Counted from the first letter of the stretch, positions 34,989 to 44,871 are shown. The stretch: 48,252 nucleotides of DNA from Aeromonas allosaccharophila (GCF_000819685.1 NZ_CDBR01000009.1:1-48252), one strand, 5' to 3'. Notes: generated from the sequence alone by a model not told the origin. Numbers and translations: made by a program.

Positions 34989-36158
34989 TCATCTAGAAAG
35001 AAGGCGTAGAAGTGGGAATGCAGCTCCCATTTGGTCTCCACCTACGACAAAGCCGCACATTTCACCATCCTCGCTGCGAGCTTCTGCGACCATTCCATTT
35101 TTATTCCACTTAAACTGCCATGAAAGGTCTGTACCTTTTGTTCTACCAGCTAACTGCAAAGGATATTGAAGTGTTTTTACCTTCACTAGCATTGGAGGAA
35201 GCGTTAGTGGTGTTGGCTTACCAATCAGAGTTTTAGATAATGCATTGGCACCGAGAACAATTGGCTGCAAAAAGGGGCGTAATTCACCTTTCCACTCAAC
35301 GCAATCACCAAGCGCATAAATGTGCTCACTCGATGTTCTCAGGTATTCATCCACTACAATTCCACGCCTTACAGCCAGTCCCGCATTCATCGCTAAGGAT
35401 AGATTCGGTTGTAGACCTATAGCTGAAATGACAAGATCCTGTTCACTGAAACTGCTGTCAGTGAGCTCTATCGTAAAGGATTCGTTGGCATCTCCTCTTT
35501 GTATCGACTTGATACCTCGACCAAGTTTTAGGTCAACCCCCTGCTCCCGTAAGGCTTGCAGTAACGGTTGACTCAATGCAGCTGGCATTAATGTACTTAG
35601 GGGGCTGTCCGCCAGATCTACAAGCGTCACAATTCGGTCTTGGCCCACCATATCCATAGCCAACTCACAGCCGATCAAACCTGCTCCGAGTACCATAATG
35701 CGTTTTGCATTCTTAATTAATTGTTCGGCATTGGCATAATCATTTTGGCTATTGAGGGTTACCATTTTATCCGAGTTGGGAACGGGAGGCAGTATAGAAC
35801 TGGCCCCAGTTGCCAGCACTAGCTGGCCATAAGAAAAATCGCCATTATTTGTGTGTACCATTTTGTTATTCGGACTAATGCTATGCACAATCGTATTAGG
35901 TGACAGAATGATACGTTGCTGTTCAGCAAATTGAGCCCCCGTCAACTTTGTCATTGCGCTGGCGGTGTAACCACGACTGACCACATGACTCAAGTCCGGT
36001 TTGTTATATTCATTGCCATTATCAGCGGTAATAAGACGGATCGGTCTTTCACCATCTAATTTACGCAAGCTTTTTACCAACTGCTGAGCGGCAAAGCCGC
36101 TACCGATGATGACTATATCCTGGCTGGAACCAGCATAATGCTCATTTAATGCGCTCAT
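34989..36158 (-). CDS. norW: NADH:flavorubredoxin reductase
   Basis: A 389-residue FAD protein starting at [10 protein letters not shown]; this ATG overlaps the norV stop (ATGA), whereas the longer frame would run inside norV. The FAD-binding motif is [20 protein letters not shown], the NAD-binding motif [19 protein letters not shown], and the second FAD motif is [25 protein letters not shown] is the usual ATG stretch. It transfers electrons from NADH to the rubredoxin domain of NorV, which reduces NO to N2O. The coupled overlap with norV supports equimolar production. Confidence 0.96.
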   Translation of the reverse strand: MSALNEHYAGSSQDIVIIGSGFAAQQLVKSLRKLDGERPIRLITADNGNEYNKPDLSHVVSRGYTASAMTKLTGAQFAEQQRIILSPNTIVHSISPNNKMVHTNNGDFSYGQLVLATGASSILPPVPNSDKMVTLNSQNDYANAEQLIKNAKRIMVLGAGLIGCELAMDMVGQDRIVTLVDLADSPLSTLMPAALSQPLLQALREQGVDLKLGRGIKSIQRGDANESFTIELTDSSFSEQDLVISAIGLQPNLSLAMNAGLAVRRGIVVDEYLRTSSEHIYALGDCVEWKGELRPFLQPIVLGANALSKTLIGKPTPLTLPPMLVKVKTLQYPLQLAGRTKGTDLSWQFKWNKNGMVAEARSEDGEMCGFVVGGDQMGAAFPLLRLLSR

Positions 36159-37636
36159 ACACATGCCTCCACTGCGCATGGTTCGAATACCTCCTTGCCG
36201 ATGCCGCAGCCAGGGCAAAGGAAACTCTCCGGTACAAGGCTCCAGGGAGTGCCAACCGCAACCAATTGATCCGGTTCACCTAAGGCGGGGTCATAAACCC
36301 ACTGGCAGACTGTGCAAAGCATTGCTTGCTCATCGTCTACTCCGGCTACAACTGACTGGGTGGTCTCCTCTACAGGGGAGATATCAACAGTGAATGGCAC
36401 TTGATGGGCTGCTTTTTCTGGGCGAGGCACCTCAATAGGATGTAACGCCCATTGACGAGCGAGCTGGCGTCCATGCTCGCGGCATTCTGCCAGTGCAGAA
36501 CCATCTGGTCGCCATTTGGCTTTCAGAGAGATGCTGATATCAAAGCCTGCATCCATCAATCGGGTCTGGATACGATCTACTGCACCACCAGTCCAGCCGT
36601 AACTGCCGAATGCAGAAGCACGCTTGTTTCTAAAGCGCAGGCCAGTTATCTCCTCCAGCATGCCTGCCACCTTAGGCATCATGACGTTGTTCATTGTGGA
36701 TGAGCCCACGAGTATTCCCTTGGAGCGGAACACTTGTGTCAGGATCTCGTTCTTATCGTGGCGGGCTACGTTGTAGATCTTGACTGCGACCCCAGGGTCA
36801 ACTTCGTGAATACCCTGTGCGATGGCATCGGCCATCATACGGGTGTTGTTTGACATCGAGTCATAGAACAGGGTGATACGATCTTCTTGGTAGTGGTCTG
36901 CCCACTCCAGATACTTGAGAATAATTTGGGTCGGATCCTCACGCCAGACAATACCGTGGGAGGTTGCCACCATGCTTACTGGCAGGTTGAATCCAAGCAC
37001 CTCTTTGATTTTAGCTGTCACAAGTGGGCTGAATGGGGTGAGGATATTTGCGTAGTACCGTTGGCACTGCTCCATCAATTCGGTTTGATCTACTTCGTCA
37101 TTGAACAGATGCTCATCACAATAGTGTTGACCGAAGGCATCGTTAGAAAACAACACTGCGTCCTCAGTCATGTAGGTCATCATGCTGTCGGGCCAGTGCA
37201 GCATAGGTGTTTCAATGAACACCAGCTGCTTGCCATTACCGATGTCGAGACTGTCGCCTGTTTTGACTGGATGGAAGTTCCATTCAGGATGATGATGGTG
37301 TCCCGTGATTGAGTCGATAGCGTTGTGAGTGCAGTAAATCGGAGTGCCTGGGATACGAGCCATCAATTCGGTCAGTGCCCCTGCGTGATCTTCCTCAGCA
37401 TGGTTGATCACCACATAATCGATAAGGTTAAGGTCGATCTCTGCTGCAAGGTTTTGAACGAACTCTCGGCTGAACTTATGATCGACTGTATCAATCAGCA
37501 CGTTCTTCCCTTCACGGATGAGATAGCTGTTGTAGCTCGTCCCCTTGTTTGTCTTGTACTCAGTACCATGAAAATCTCGAACTTCCCAGTCCCGTTGGCC
37601 GACCCAGTGAATGTTGTTTTTGACATGAATGGTCAT
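36155..37636 (-). CDS. norV: Anaerobic nitric oxide reductase flavorubredoxin
   Basis: A 493-residue protein from [13 protein letters not shown], the usual NorV N-terminus; the 15-codon longer frame covers the promoter and is rejected. The metallo-beta-lactamase-like di-iron domain shows the ligand motif [13 protein letters not shown] and later [10 protein letters not shown] and [15 protein letters not shown]. The flavodoxin domain begins [20 protein letters not shown]. The C-terminal rubredoxin domain binds iron through [15 protein letters not shown] and FLCPGCG. Under anoxia it reduces NO to N2O with electrons from NorW. A sigma54 promoter and three NorR sites lie upstream. Confidence 0.98.
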   Translation of the reverse strand: MTIHVKNNIHWVGQRDWEVRDFHGTEYKTNKGTSYNSYLIREGKNVLIDTVDHKFSREFVQNLAAEIDLNLIDYVVINHAEEDHAGALTELMARIPGTPIYCTHNAIDSITGHHHHPEWNFHPVKTGDSLDIGNGKQLVFIETPMLHWPDSMMTYMTEDAVLFSNDAFGQHYCDEHLFNDEVDQTELMEQCQRYYANILTPFSPLVTAKIKEVLGFNLPVSMVATSHGIVWREDPTQIILKYLEWADHYQEDRITLFYDSMSNNTRMMADAIAQGIHEVDPGVAVKIYNVARHDKNEILTQVFRSKGILVGSSTMNNVMMPKVAGMLEEITGLRFRNKRASAFGSYGWTGGAVDRIQTRLMDAGFDISISLKAKWRPDGSALAECREHGRQLARQWALHPIEVPRPEKAAHQVPFTVDISPVEETTQSVVAGVDDEQAMLCTVCQWVYDPALGEPDQLVAVGTPWSLVPESFLCPGCGIGKEVFEPCAVEACV

Positions 37637-37685
37637 CTGGCAATTCCTCAGTATGTAATAGTTGGTATTTCTTGATATCAACTAT

Positions 37686-37701
37686 TGCAGCTAACATGCC
37701 A
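37686..37701 (-). promoter_or_regulatory. Sigma54 (-24/-12) promoter of norVW
   Basis: On the minus strand TGGCATGTTAGCTGCA fits TGGCACGN4TTGCW with two mismatches and the right spacing. It ends 49 bp before the norV ATG, the same distance as the ytfE promoter from its gene. Confidence 0.82.
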
Positions 37702-37743
37702 ACTCATAACTCATTGTTTTTATGAGGCTTAGTTTATTTTCTT

Positions 37744-37799
37744 GTTAAAATGACATAGTATTGATATTGTTTAAATGACAGCATTAATGTCATTTGGAC
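37744..37799. promoter_or_regulatory. Three NorR enhancer sites (GT-N7-AC) between norV and norR2
   Basis: GTTAAAATGAC (37744-37754), GTTTAAATGAC (37769-37779) and GTCATTTGGAC (37789-37799) each fit GT-N7-AC. Starts are 25 and 20 bp apart; the nearest lies 42 bp upstream of the norV sigma54 element. The last is 7 bp from the norR2 start codon, so NorR would also repress its own gene. Confidence 0.82.
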
Positions 37800-37806
37800 A
37801 CTAACA

Positions 37807-39333
37807 ATGATTTCGACAGACAGTTTGGCTCGTATTGCTATAGACATACAGCTGGGGATTTCACATCAAGACAGATTCCACCGCCTTATCCAGAGTATTC
37901 GCAGCCTACTGAACTCAGATGCGTCAGCCTTGCTACGGTACGAAGGAGGCCAGTTCATCCCGCTCGCCATCGATGGCTTAATGCAGGACGTATTAGGACG
38001 CCGTTTCGCCATCAAGGAGCACCCACGCATGGAGGCAATTGCCCGTGCTGGTGACGTAGTACGCTTTCCGGCAGATAGTAGCTTGCCAGACCCCTATGAT
38101 GGCTTGATCCCTGATCATGCAGAATTTAAGGTGCATGCTTGTGTTGGTTTACCTTTGTTCTCCGATCAAGTCTTGATTGGTGCATTGACCATCGATGGAA
38201 TGAATCCTGCCCAGTTTGATGACATTAGCGATGAAGAGTTGCGTCTAGTTGGTGCGCTAGCGGCAGCGGCGTTAAGTAACTCATTACTACTAGAGCGTTT
38301 AGCTCGCCAGAGCAGTGAGCCATTAATACCTTCAACACCAACAGGTGCAGATAGATTCGAGATAATCGGGCATTCTCAGGCGATGCAGCAGCTAAAGCAT
38401 GAGGTAGATATAGTTGCTAACTCTGATTTAAACGTCCTGATTTTGGGCGAAACGGGTGTAGGTAAGGAGTTAATAGCAAAAGCAGTACATCTTGGCTCGC
38501 CACGGGCAGATCGCAAATTGGTATATCTCAATTGCGCAGCTCTACCGGAATCCGTAGCAGAGAGTGAATTATTTGGACATGTGAAGGGAGCGTTTACAGG
38601 CGCTATTCATAACCGTGCGGGTAAATTTGAATTAGCGGATAAGGGCACGTTGTTCCTGGATGAAGTTGGTGAATTATCCTTATCATTGCAGGCAAAATTG
38701 CTACGTGTCATTCAATATGGAGACTTGCAGCGCATTGGTGATGATACCCCACTGAAAGTCAATGTACGTGTGCTTGCTGCAACGAACCGAGACTTGAAGA
38801 AAGCAGTCATCGATGGCAAGTTTCGAGCAGACCTCTATCATCGCCTGAGTGTTTTCCCTATACATGTACCAGCCTTGAGAGATAGAGAGGATGATATCTC
38901 CTTGTTGGCTGGCTACTTTTGCGAGTGCTGTCGAGTGAGTATGGGGTTAGAGCAACTGCGGATCCAACCTCAAGCACTGCATCTTTTGAAGGGCTATGAC
39001 TGGCCTGGTAATGTGCGCGAACTGGAGCATGCCATTCATCGTGGTGCCGTATTGGCTAGAGCAGAGCAACGAAGTCCGGTTCTGACGCTTGCAACCCATC
39101 ATTTCAGTATAGCTATGCCACCAATGCCTCAATCTAGTATAAGCCCTGCCGAAAATATTGATGGCTTCACCACTAACCAAATGGGTTTGAGAGCGTCAAC
39201 TGATGCATTTCAGTCTGCGCTAATTACGAAGGTGCTAGCAGATCATAATGATAATTGGGCTGCAACAGCACGAGCCTTAGATATTGATTGTGGTAATTTA
39301 CACCGCCTAGCCAAGCGGTTGGGACTGAAGTAA
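37807..39333 (+). CDS. norR: NO-responsive sigma54 activator NorR, copy 2
   Basis: A 508-residue NorR. The GAF domain includes [20 protein letters not shown] and [12 protein letters not shown]. The AAA+ domain has Walker [33 protein letters not shown] with a standard GAFTGA loop, Walker [11 protein letters not shown] and [20 protein letters not shown]. The C-terminal HTH is [22 protein letters not shown] binding to the GAF iron relieves inhibition of the ATPase and activates norVW. It is divergent from norV over three NorR sites, the same arrangement as in Escherichia coli. It is a paralogue of norR1 at 15296. Confidence 0.96.
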   Translation: MISTDSLARIAIDIQLGISHQDRFHRLIQSIRSLLNSDASALLRYEGGQFIPLAIDGLMQDVLGRRFAIKEHPRMEAIARAGDVVRFPADSSLPDPYDGLIPDHAEFKVHACVGLPLFSDQVLIGALTIDGMNPAQFDDISDEELRLVGALAAAALSNSLLLERLARQSSEPLIPSTPTGADRFEIIGHSQAMQQLKHEVDIVANSDLNVLILGETGVGKELIAKAVHLGSPRADRKLVYLNCAALPESVAESELFGHVKGAFTGAIHNRAGKFELADKGTLFLDEVGELSLSLQAKLLRVIQYGDLQRIGDDTPLKVNVRVLAATNRDLKKAVIDGKFRADLYHRLSVFPIHVPALRDREDDISLLAGYFCECCRVSMGLEQLRIQPQALHLLKGYDWPGNVRELEHAIHRGAVLARAEQRSPVLTLATHHFSIAMPPMPQSSISPAENIDGFTTNQMGLRASTDAFQSALITKVLADHNDNWAATARALDIDCGNLHRLAKRLGLK

Positions 39334-39406
39334 ATATCAGTATTTTTTACATTTTTGAAATTTCGATTTGAAATCAGAGCATTAATAATATAATAGAGCC
39401 CTAGTT

Positions 39407-40078
39407 ATGGATAACATTGAATCAAACAGACCACCATCGCCACTAAAAACTTTATTGATTGATGATCATTCCATTCTACGCAGTGGAATAAAAGAGCTTT
39501 TATCTACAGATCCTGACATTAAAGTCGTTGCAGAAGCAGGTGATGGCCAACAAGGGCTAGAGCTGGCTATTACTTACGAGCCGGATGTAATAATATTAGA
39601 TCTTGATATGCCCATACTGAACGGTCTTGAAACGTTAAAAAAAATAAAGGCACATGGGCTGAAATGCAAAGTCATAATTTTCACATGTTCCGACCTTGAA
39701 ATGGATGTAATTGAGACTTTCAGGGCAGGAGCAGATGGATATTTGCTCAAAGACATAGAGCCATCTGATTTTATAATGTCAATAAGATCAATTTATTCTA
39801 TTTCATTTGTGGCGAGCCCTTCAATATTAAAGATTTGTAATTCAGATCATTATATTAAGCAATCAAAAAAAGCAGCTAACTCGATAAATTCTTTAAGCCA
39901 TAGAGAAATAGATGTGCTAAAGCTTATGTCAAACGGCTTTTCAAACAAGCTAATCGCTCAAGAATTATTTATATCTGTAGGAACAGTCAAAATTCACGTG
40001 AAAAATATACTAAAAAAATTAAGCTTGAAATCAAGAGTGGAAGTGGCAGTGTGGGCACATAATCGAACTATAAACTAG
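39407..40078 (+). CDS. Orphan NarL/NarP-type response regulator
   Basis: A 223-residue LuxR-type response regulator, similar in outline to the narL product at 32503. Receiver motifs: LLIDDHSILRSGIKELLSTD, phospho-Asp in VIILDLDMPILNGLETL, KVIIFTCSDLEMD and GYLLKDIEPSDF. The HTH is LSHREIDVLKLMSNGFSNKL and SVGTVKIHVKNILKKL. No sensor kinase is adjacent; norR2 ends 73 bp upstream on the same strand, so read-through expression is possible. It probably plays a NarP-like role, taking phosphate from a NarQ/NarX-type kinase elsewhere (inference). Its codon use is A/T-rich like the nar region. Confidence 0.88.
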   Translation: MDNIESNRPPSPLKTLLIDDHSILRSGIKELLSTDPDIKVVAEAGDGQQGLELAITYEPDVIILDLDMPILNGLETLKKIKAHGLKCKVIIFTCSDLEMDVIETFRAGADGYLLKDIEPSDFIMSIRSIYSISFVASPSILKICNSDHYIKQSKKAANSINSLSHREIDVLKLMSNGFSNKLIAQELFISVGTVKIHVKNILKKLSLKSRVEVAVWAHNRTIN

Positions 40079-40231
40079 GTGTATGGGATAGCCCCCTATA
40101 TTTCCTATAAAATATCACATCATATGTATGCCTTGTATTGGGTTAAGAAGAAATCACCACTTGGCATACATAATATTATGCACCTAAGTGATGATTTATC
40201 TAACATTGCTTTTATTAGTTTCATTATAACT

Positions 40232-40675
40232 TTAATACAACCATCCTGTTCTGAATGAAACGCCTACAAAAACGAATAGGATAGATATGATCGTCACTGC
40301 TCGAATGTGCCATCCCATTAAAGCTAAATTAGACTCATTTAAATTCGGAATTACACGAAATCTAGCATTTATTGCAAAACAGGTAGTGAGTGTAAGTAAT
40401 GCCAATTTAATGAGAATAACATTTGTAACCCTGTTATCAACGTTAAACCAATTTAGTACATCACTCTCAATGTTCAATGCCAGGTAAATACCCGTGACTA
40501 TCTGCGTTATTAAGGCAGGCATTCCAATTCTCTCGTATACAGATTCAAAGTCTAGTAATATTTTCGTTGACGATTCCTTTAGTGCTTTAGGGAGAACTAT
40601 TAGAGCGAGTATAATATGCCCGCCAGTCCAGATTGTTGCACCTAAAATATGCAAAAATAACGCAACTCCATGCAT
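40232..40675 (-). CDS. CopD-like four-helix membrane protein
   Basis: A 147-residue integral membrane protein. ATG 40675 (MHGVALFLH) with GAAGGTG upstream is chosen over GTG three codons earlier. Four hydrophobic segments are visible: VALFLHILGATIWTGGHIIL, ALITQIVTGIYLALNI, LIKLALLTLTTCFAINARF and AVTIISILFVFVGVSF. The N-terminal LHILGATIWTGGH resembles the HxxxAxxWxGG motif of CopD-family proteins and of related haem-binding membrane proteins. Such proteins occur beside denitrification and NO genes, but no function can be assigned. It is convergent with the orphan response regulator. Confidence 0.65.
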   Translation of the reverse strand: MHGVALFLHILGATIWTGGHIILALIVLPKALKESSTKILLDFESVYERIGMPALITQIVTGIYLALNIESDVLNWFNVDNRVTNVILIKLALLTLTTCFAINARFRVIPNLNESNLALMGWHIRAVTIISILFVFVGVSFRTGWLY

Positions 40676-40684
40676 GTCAAACAC

Positions 40685-40984
40685 CTTCGATGTTACACAT
40701 TAAATTGGCATTCAGGATGTTCATTAAAGCACTTTTTGCTAATGATTTCTACTAAAAAAAATTCAGTAGTTAGTAACTGATTTAATTAAAATCACAGTAA
40801 GTGTGATGCATTATTATTGATGCTCTACATCACAATGCAAGATGTCTCTGAAAGATACATCTTGCATTTGGATGCAATGTATTTAATTGCACTCTTGATT
40901 TATATTTTTATATGATGGGAAAAATTTTTATATTAAAGTGGGATTACATTATCAAATGAGATCTTTGCCATTTTCTTTTAATAT
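40685..40984. other. Gene-free region downstream of yeiH
   Basis: About 300 AT-rich bases between two minus-strand genes. A hairpin GCAAGATGT/ACATCTTGC lies at 40837-40865 and may end the yeiH transcript, although no T tract follows. ATCACAGTAAGTGTGAT near 40788-40804 is an inverted repeat of possible regulatory use. No gene is seen. Confidence 0.45.
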
Positions 40985-42046
40985 TCAAAATAAAATTAAT
41001 ACGGCTAGATTTATAAAAAAACCACCTACACAAAGGAATAGAAATAGTATGGCAGCAAGAATCAAAGGTTTTACACCCGCTTGATGTATTGCACCAATGT
41101 GAGTACGTAATCCAAGAGCGGCCATAGCCATTGCAAGCAATATACTGTCGATATCAATCAAGTAATTGACAATGTGTGGAGGTATAATGTTAAGGGAATT
41201 TATTCCACTGGCGACAATAAATAATACCGCAAACCATGGTATAGTAATGCTATTGCTTTTATGGGACGTATCATGAGTCTCTTTACCGATGCATGTAGAT
41301 AATACTATTAAAAATGGTGCGAGCATCATGACACGAATCATCTTAACAATCACGGCCGTATTTGCTGCATCCTCGCTGACACTACGGCCTGCTGCCACTA
41401 CCTGTGCGACTTCATGAATTGTTGAACCAGCAAACATGCCGTATTGTTCAGCACTTATATCTAAATAGGGATAAATTAGTGGGTATAGAAACATAGCAAT
41501 AGTTCCAAATACAACCACCGTAGCAACAGCAACTGAAACCTTATGAGCTTGGCCCTTGATCACAGGTTCAGCAGCCATTATCGCAGCTGCACCACAAATG
41601 GAACTTCCTGCACCAATTAGCATTGTTGTCTGTTTATCAAGTCTTAATAGTTTTGTTCCAATATAATAAGCCAAGATAAACGTACAGCTGATCATTAATA
41701 TGTCTATGATAATTCCTGCCCAGCCTATCCCCTCTATTTGCTGGAAGGTTATTCTGAAGCCATAAAGAACAATGCCAACTCTAAGTAATTTATTTTTAGC
41801 ATAATCTACACCTATAGCAGTATGATTTGCTACACGAGGGAAGAAGGTGTTTCCAATAAAAATCCCAAATACAATAGCCAAAGTAAGCGCACTAAGGCCC
41901 ATATGAGTTGCAACATCCAGTTTACTAGCTAAAATACTCATTGCGGCAATTATCGCTACGAGTATGATGCCTAGCCACCACTGGTAGCTTTTTAGGCTAC
42001 TTTTCAAAAACGAATTATTATCATGTACAACAGACGAATGAGGCAT
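40985..42046 (-). CDS. yeiH: YeiH/UPF0324 membrane protein (putative sulfate/anion exporter)
   Basis: A 353-residue polytopic membrane protein of the UPF0324 (YeiH) family. Hallmarks: GLSALTLAIVFGIFIGNTFF, KNKLLRVGIVLYGFRITFQQ, MLIGAGSSICGAAAIMAAEP, GTIHEVAQVVAAG-type motif (AGSTIHEVAQVVAAGRSVSE), and VKMIRVMMLAPFLIVLS. Length matches the Escherichia coli protein. Its transport substrate is not firmly established; members are annotated as sulfate exporters. It is divergent from a LysR gene of the YeiE type, a pairing seen in enterobacteria, which supports both names. Confidence 0.93.
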   Translation of the reverse strand: MPHSSVVHDNNSFLKSSLKSYQWWLGIILVAIIAAMSILASKLDVATHMGLSALTLAIVFGIFIGNTFFPRVANHTAIGVDYAKNKLLRVGIVLYGFRITFQQIEGIGWAGIIIDILMISCTFILAYYIGTKLLRLDKQTTMLIGAGSSICGAAAIMAAEPVIKGQAHKVSVAVATVVVFGTIAMFLYPLIYPYLDISAEQYGMFAGSTIHEVAQVVAAGRSVSEDAANTAVIVKMIRVMMLAPFLIVLSTCIGKETHDTSHKSNSITIPWFAVLFIVASGINSLNIIPPHIVNYLIDIDSILLAMAMAALGLRTHIGAIHQAGVKPLILAAILFLFLCVGGFFINLAVLILF

Positions 42047-42145
42047 TGAGTGGTCTTCTATACTTATTTACTGTGTTATAGCATTATATGCCTTGATAAT
42101 TGATAATAAAAATACATAATAATTAACAATGGATAACCTACAGTT

Positions 42146-43021
42146 ATGGTTATAAACCTACACCTTTTGCGCATTTTTTATACGGTTTCAAGTGAGGGCG
42201 GTTTTTCCAATGCAGCCACACATCTTTGTATTAGCCAGCCAGCGGTATCAAAAGCAGTTAGTGAGTTAGAGCGTCAGATAGGGCTTCCATTACTAGAAAG
42301 AGGTTCAGGTAGAAGCCGAAAAGGGATTCATTTGACTGAGCATGGGCAAGTGCTATTTGACCATGCGCATGCAATATACATGTTAGAGCGTGCTGCCATT
42401 GATGATATGCAAGCCAGAATTGGAATGAAGAAAGGGCGCTTGACAATTGGAGCAAGTAGCACAATTGCTGGGTATTGGTTTCGACCATATTTATCAAAAC
42501 TTATACAACGTTTTCCTGATATTGACCTAAAAATAACTACGGGAAATACGCAGTATATAGGACAGCAGTTATTAGACTGTCAAATCGATATCGGATTGGT
42601 CGAAGGAACACTGAGTGATCCTCGCCTCTTATCATGTCATTGGCATGATGATGAGCTTTGTCTTATTACATCCCTAACATCAGATACATATGAACATGAT
42701 TGGGCACAACACACTTGGTTGTTAAGAGAACCTGGTTCAGGAACGAGAGAAGCAACAGAGTTATGGTTAGAAAATCAAGGCATTATCCCTATACGGTGCA
42801 TTGAATATGGTAGTACTGAAGGAATAGTCAGAGCTGTTGCTGAGGGACTAGGAGTTTCGCTGGTGTCTTCTCGGGTGGTGCGTGAATCAGGATATGCTGA
42901 TGATGTTTCTGTTATGCCTATTTCTATTAGATTTCGCCCATTATTTATCGTTTTATTGAAAGACAGGCCGATTTCTCCTCTTGTAGAAAAATGTTATAAT
43001 ATCTTGATGAGTCAAAGTTGA
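42146..43021 (+). CDS. yeiE: LysR-family transcriptional regulator, YeiE type
   Basis: A 291-residue LysR regulator. The HTH occupies residues 1-62: LHLLRIFYTVSSEGGFSNAA and HLCISQPAVSKAVSELERQI, followed by LLERGSGRSRKGIHLTEHGQ, an extended wing typical of the CysL/YeiE subgroup. The effector domain has LTIGASSTIAGYWFRPYLSK and REPGSGTREATE, the latter characteristic of CysL/YeiE. It lies divergent from yeiH with a 99-bp gap and should regulate it. In enterobacteria YeiE is linked to sulfite response, so an oxidised sulfur signal is plausible here. Confidence 0.92.
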   Translation: MVINLHLLRIFYTVSSEGGFSNAATHLCISQPAVSKAVSELERQIGLPLLERGSGRSRKGIHLTEHGQVLFDHAHAIYMLERAAIDDMQARIGMKKGRLTIGASSTIAGYWFRPYLSKLIQRFPDIDLKITTGNTQYIGQQLLDCQIDIGLVEGTLSDPRLLSCHWHDDELCLITSLTSDTYEHDWAQHTWLLREPGSGTREATELWLENQGIIPIRCIEYGSTEGIVRAVAEGLGVSLVSSRVVRESGYADDVSVMPISIRFRPLFIVLLKDRPISPLVEKCYNILMSQS

Positions 43022-43335
43022 TATGTAATCTTCAAGCTAATAAGCGTTGTAGAATTTCCTACTCTATCTGCGTTGACGATTTTTCTAAAAGAAATAATCT
43101 ATCGCATAAAGAAATCCATATTTCAATCCAAGGTGTGATTTGAGCCGGAATATATAGTCATTACTGCTATTTCAAGATCTTTTAGGTGGTTTTTTAGCTT
43201 CATGCGGACTGTAACATCTAATATGATATAAGTAGATATGTATACTTATTGGAAAGCTGCTTATAGATACTAATTTTCTATAGCTTGCATTTCTAGACTA
43301 ATTCCATGTCTTAAATTCAGTATCACCGCACTTAA
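43022..43335. other. Gene-free region between yeiE and a small unknown gene
   Basis: About 310 bases, AT-rich, convergent intergenic space. I see no gene, no RNA gene pattern and no strong hairpin. Confidence 0.5.
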
Positions 43336-43746
43336 TCACACTATATTATTTTGTTTTTTTAGTTTCTCTACAATCCATGCGCAGGCTTCATCAATTCTTA
43401 AAAAACTTTTTACTTCATGCAGCTTAAGTGACGGGAGCCTACTTATCGAAATTGAGTACAACGTTGGTGAGGATATTACATGCGCCTGGCACACTAGCAT
43501 GCTATTTCCCAACCATTGATGAAAACTATCTGCCGCTTCAAGGGCGTCTTCTGTCGCACCAGCATAATGTCTTACATCAATAAGTAGGCCAAATGGTTTT
43601 TCTTTTATTGTTTCAATAGTCGAATGCATTTCTAAAATCCATGCTGCCACACCCTCCTTATTGAATGTACCTATTAACTCACATATGACGATACAATCAG
43701 CATGAAGCTCTATTGAATAACGTCCGTGTTCGAGTTTTTTAGACAT
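43336..43746 (-). CDS. Small soluble protein of unknown function, STAS/SpoIIAA-like fold possible
   Basis: A 136-residue soluble protein. Alternating strands and helices are visible: YSIELHADCIVICELIGTFN, a helix KEGVAAWILEMHSTIETIKE, the strand FGLLIDVRHYAGATEDALEA, a helix, then VKSFLRIDEACAWIVEKLKK. The order strand, helix, FGLLIDVR strand, helix recalls STAS/SpoIIAA-like domains, but the match is weak. GGAGATATTATG provides the start. It stands alone, upstream of a long gap and downstream of the uspA gene on the same strand. Confidence 0.55.
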   Translation of the reverse strand: MSKKLEHGRYSIELHADCIVICELIGTFNKEGVAAWILEMHSTIETIKEKPFGLLIDVRHYAGATEDALEAADSFHQWLGNSMLVCQAHVISSPTLYSISISRLPSLKLHEVKSFLRIDEACAWIVEKLKKQNNIV

Positions 43747-44006
43747 AATATCTCCAATGCATGAAACACCACTTTATGCGTTTTACACTAAGTAATTGCA
43801 TTTGCAAACGGTTATTAAGAGGGGACATGCGATACTTATCAAATTGTTAGGTACAACAGTCAAAGATAGCATATCCTGATCTCGTGCTAGTATGGTAAAT
43901 ATGTACTATTAGGAATCCATATAGAATAGGAATTATTTATAATATCCGTAATGTAAGAGATGAGTGGTTGTTCCACTCATCCTTTTTGTATTTAGCGCAC
44001 GACTAA

Positions 44007-44852
44007 CTATCTTAACAGCAGTATGCTTCTTTCCGCCATTTTTAAAATGGCCGTTGTCGTACTTCCAACAATAAATTGCCTAATGCGCGAGTGACCGTAA
44101 GCCCCCATCACAATAAGGTCGCAGCCTACCTCTTCTGCATGCTGGCAAACAACTGGCACCACCTCTCCTTGCAGCAGCATTGCTTCAACCCTGATACCCG
44201 CACTCTTCAACAACTGTTTGGCTTGTGCCAGCTGGCGCTCGTGCTCATCACTCGGTTCGCCGACCATCACCAAGTCACACTCCAGCCCCTTGAGCAGAGG
44301 ACTGCTTGCGATCAATTCCAGCACCTTCTTGGTGGTCGGGCTGGCGTCATAGGCAAACAGGAAGCGGCTTGGGGCCTGAAAGCCCGGCTGCACTACCATG
44401 ATGGGATTAGCCAAGGTACGGATGACGTTCTCGATATTGCTGCCAATCAGTTCGTGGGCATGGGCGGTGCCCTGCTTGCCCATGATCAACATCCGCATAC
44501 CGGATGAGAGTTCCAGGGTCGTCTCGACCAACTGGCCGTGGCGTTGCAGGGCCTCGACCCCTGACACCCCCAAGCCAGCCAGATATTCCTTGCCACTGTC
44601 CAGCAGAATGCGCCCCTGTTCATGGGCGAGACGGCTGCGTTGGTGATCCAGCTCGGCGAGCTCCTTGAGCAAATGCTCGCGGCTGCCCAGGCCGATGTTG
44701 CCGGAGAGATCGGCTTGTCCTTCAAACTCATTTTTTTCCAATACGTGCAGTAGAGTGACAGGTAACCCAGTGTTGGCTGCGGCCCATGCCGCAGCATCAC
44801 ACACAGCTGTCATGGCAGGTGAACCATCGATACAGGCAAAAATGTTTGTCAT
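44007..44852 (-). CDS. Universal stress protein, tandem UspA domains
   Basis: A 281-residue protein starting at MTNIFACIDG, chosen because AAGGAATTTACC precedes this ATG; the longer frame to 44933 would overlap sulP. It has two UspA domains. The first begins IFACIDGSPAMTAVCDAAAW, the second begins RFLFAYDASPTTKKVLELIA and ends with VMGAYGHSRIRQFIVGSTTT, the G-2x-G-9x-G(S/T) nucleotide-binding motif. It is probably cytoplasmic and follows the SulP transporter gene by 19 bp, so it is part of that operon. SulP-Usp pairs are common. Codon use is GC-richer than in the nar region. Confidence 0.92.
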   Translation of the reverse strand: MTNIFACIDGSPAMTAVCDAAAWAAANTGLPVTLLHVLEKNEFEGQADLSGNIGLGSREHLLKELAELDHQRSRLAHEQGRILLDSGKEYLAGLGVSGVEALQRHGQLVETTLELSSGMRMLIMGKQGTAHAHELIGSNIENVIRTLANPIMVVQPGFQAPSRFLFAYDASPTTKKVLELIASSPLLKGLECDLVMVGEPSDEHERQLAQAKQLLKSAGIRVEAMLLQGEVVPVVCQHAEEVGCDLIVMGAYGHSRIRQFIVGSTTTAILKMAERSILLLR

Positions 44853-44871
44853 GGTAAATTCCTTCTTGTGA

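Noticed and set aside
40788..40804. CRP site
   Set aside because: The inverted repeat has the order ATCACA-N5-TGTGAT, the reverse of the CRP arrangement TGTGA-N6-TCACA.
44486..44800. A 104-codon frame inside uspA
   Set aside because: It is a shadow frame in GC-rich coding DNA; the UspA frame carries the family motifs.
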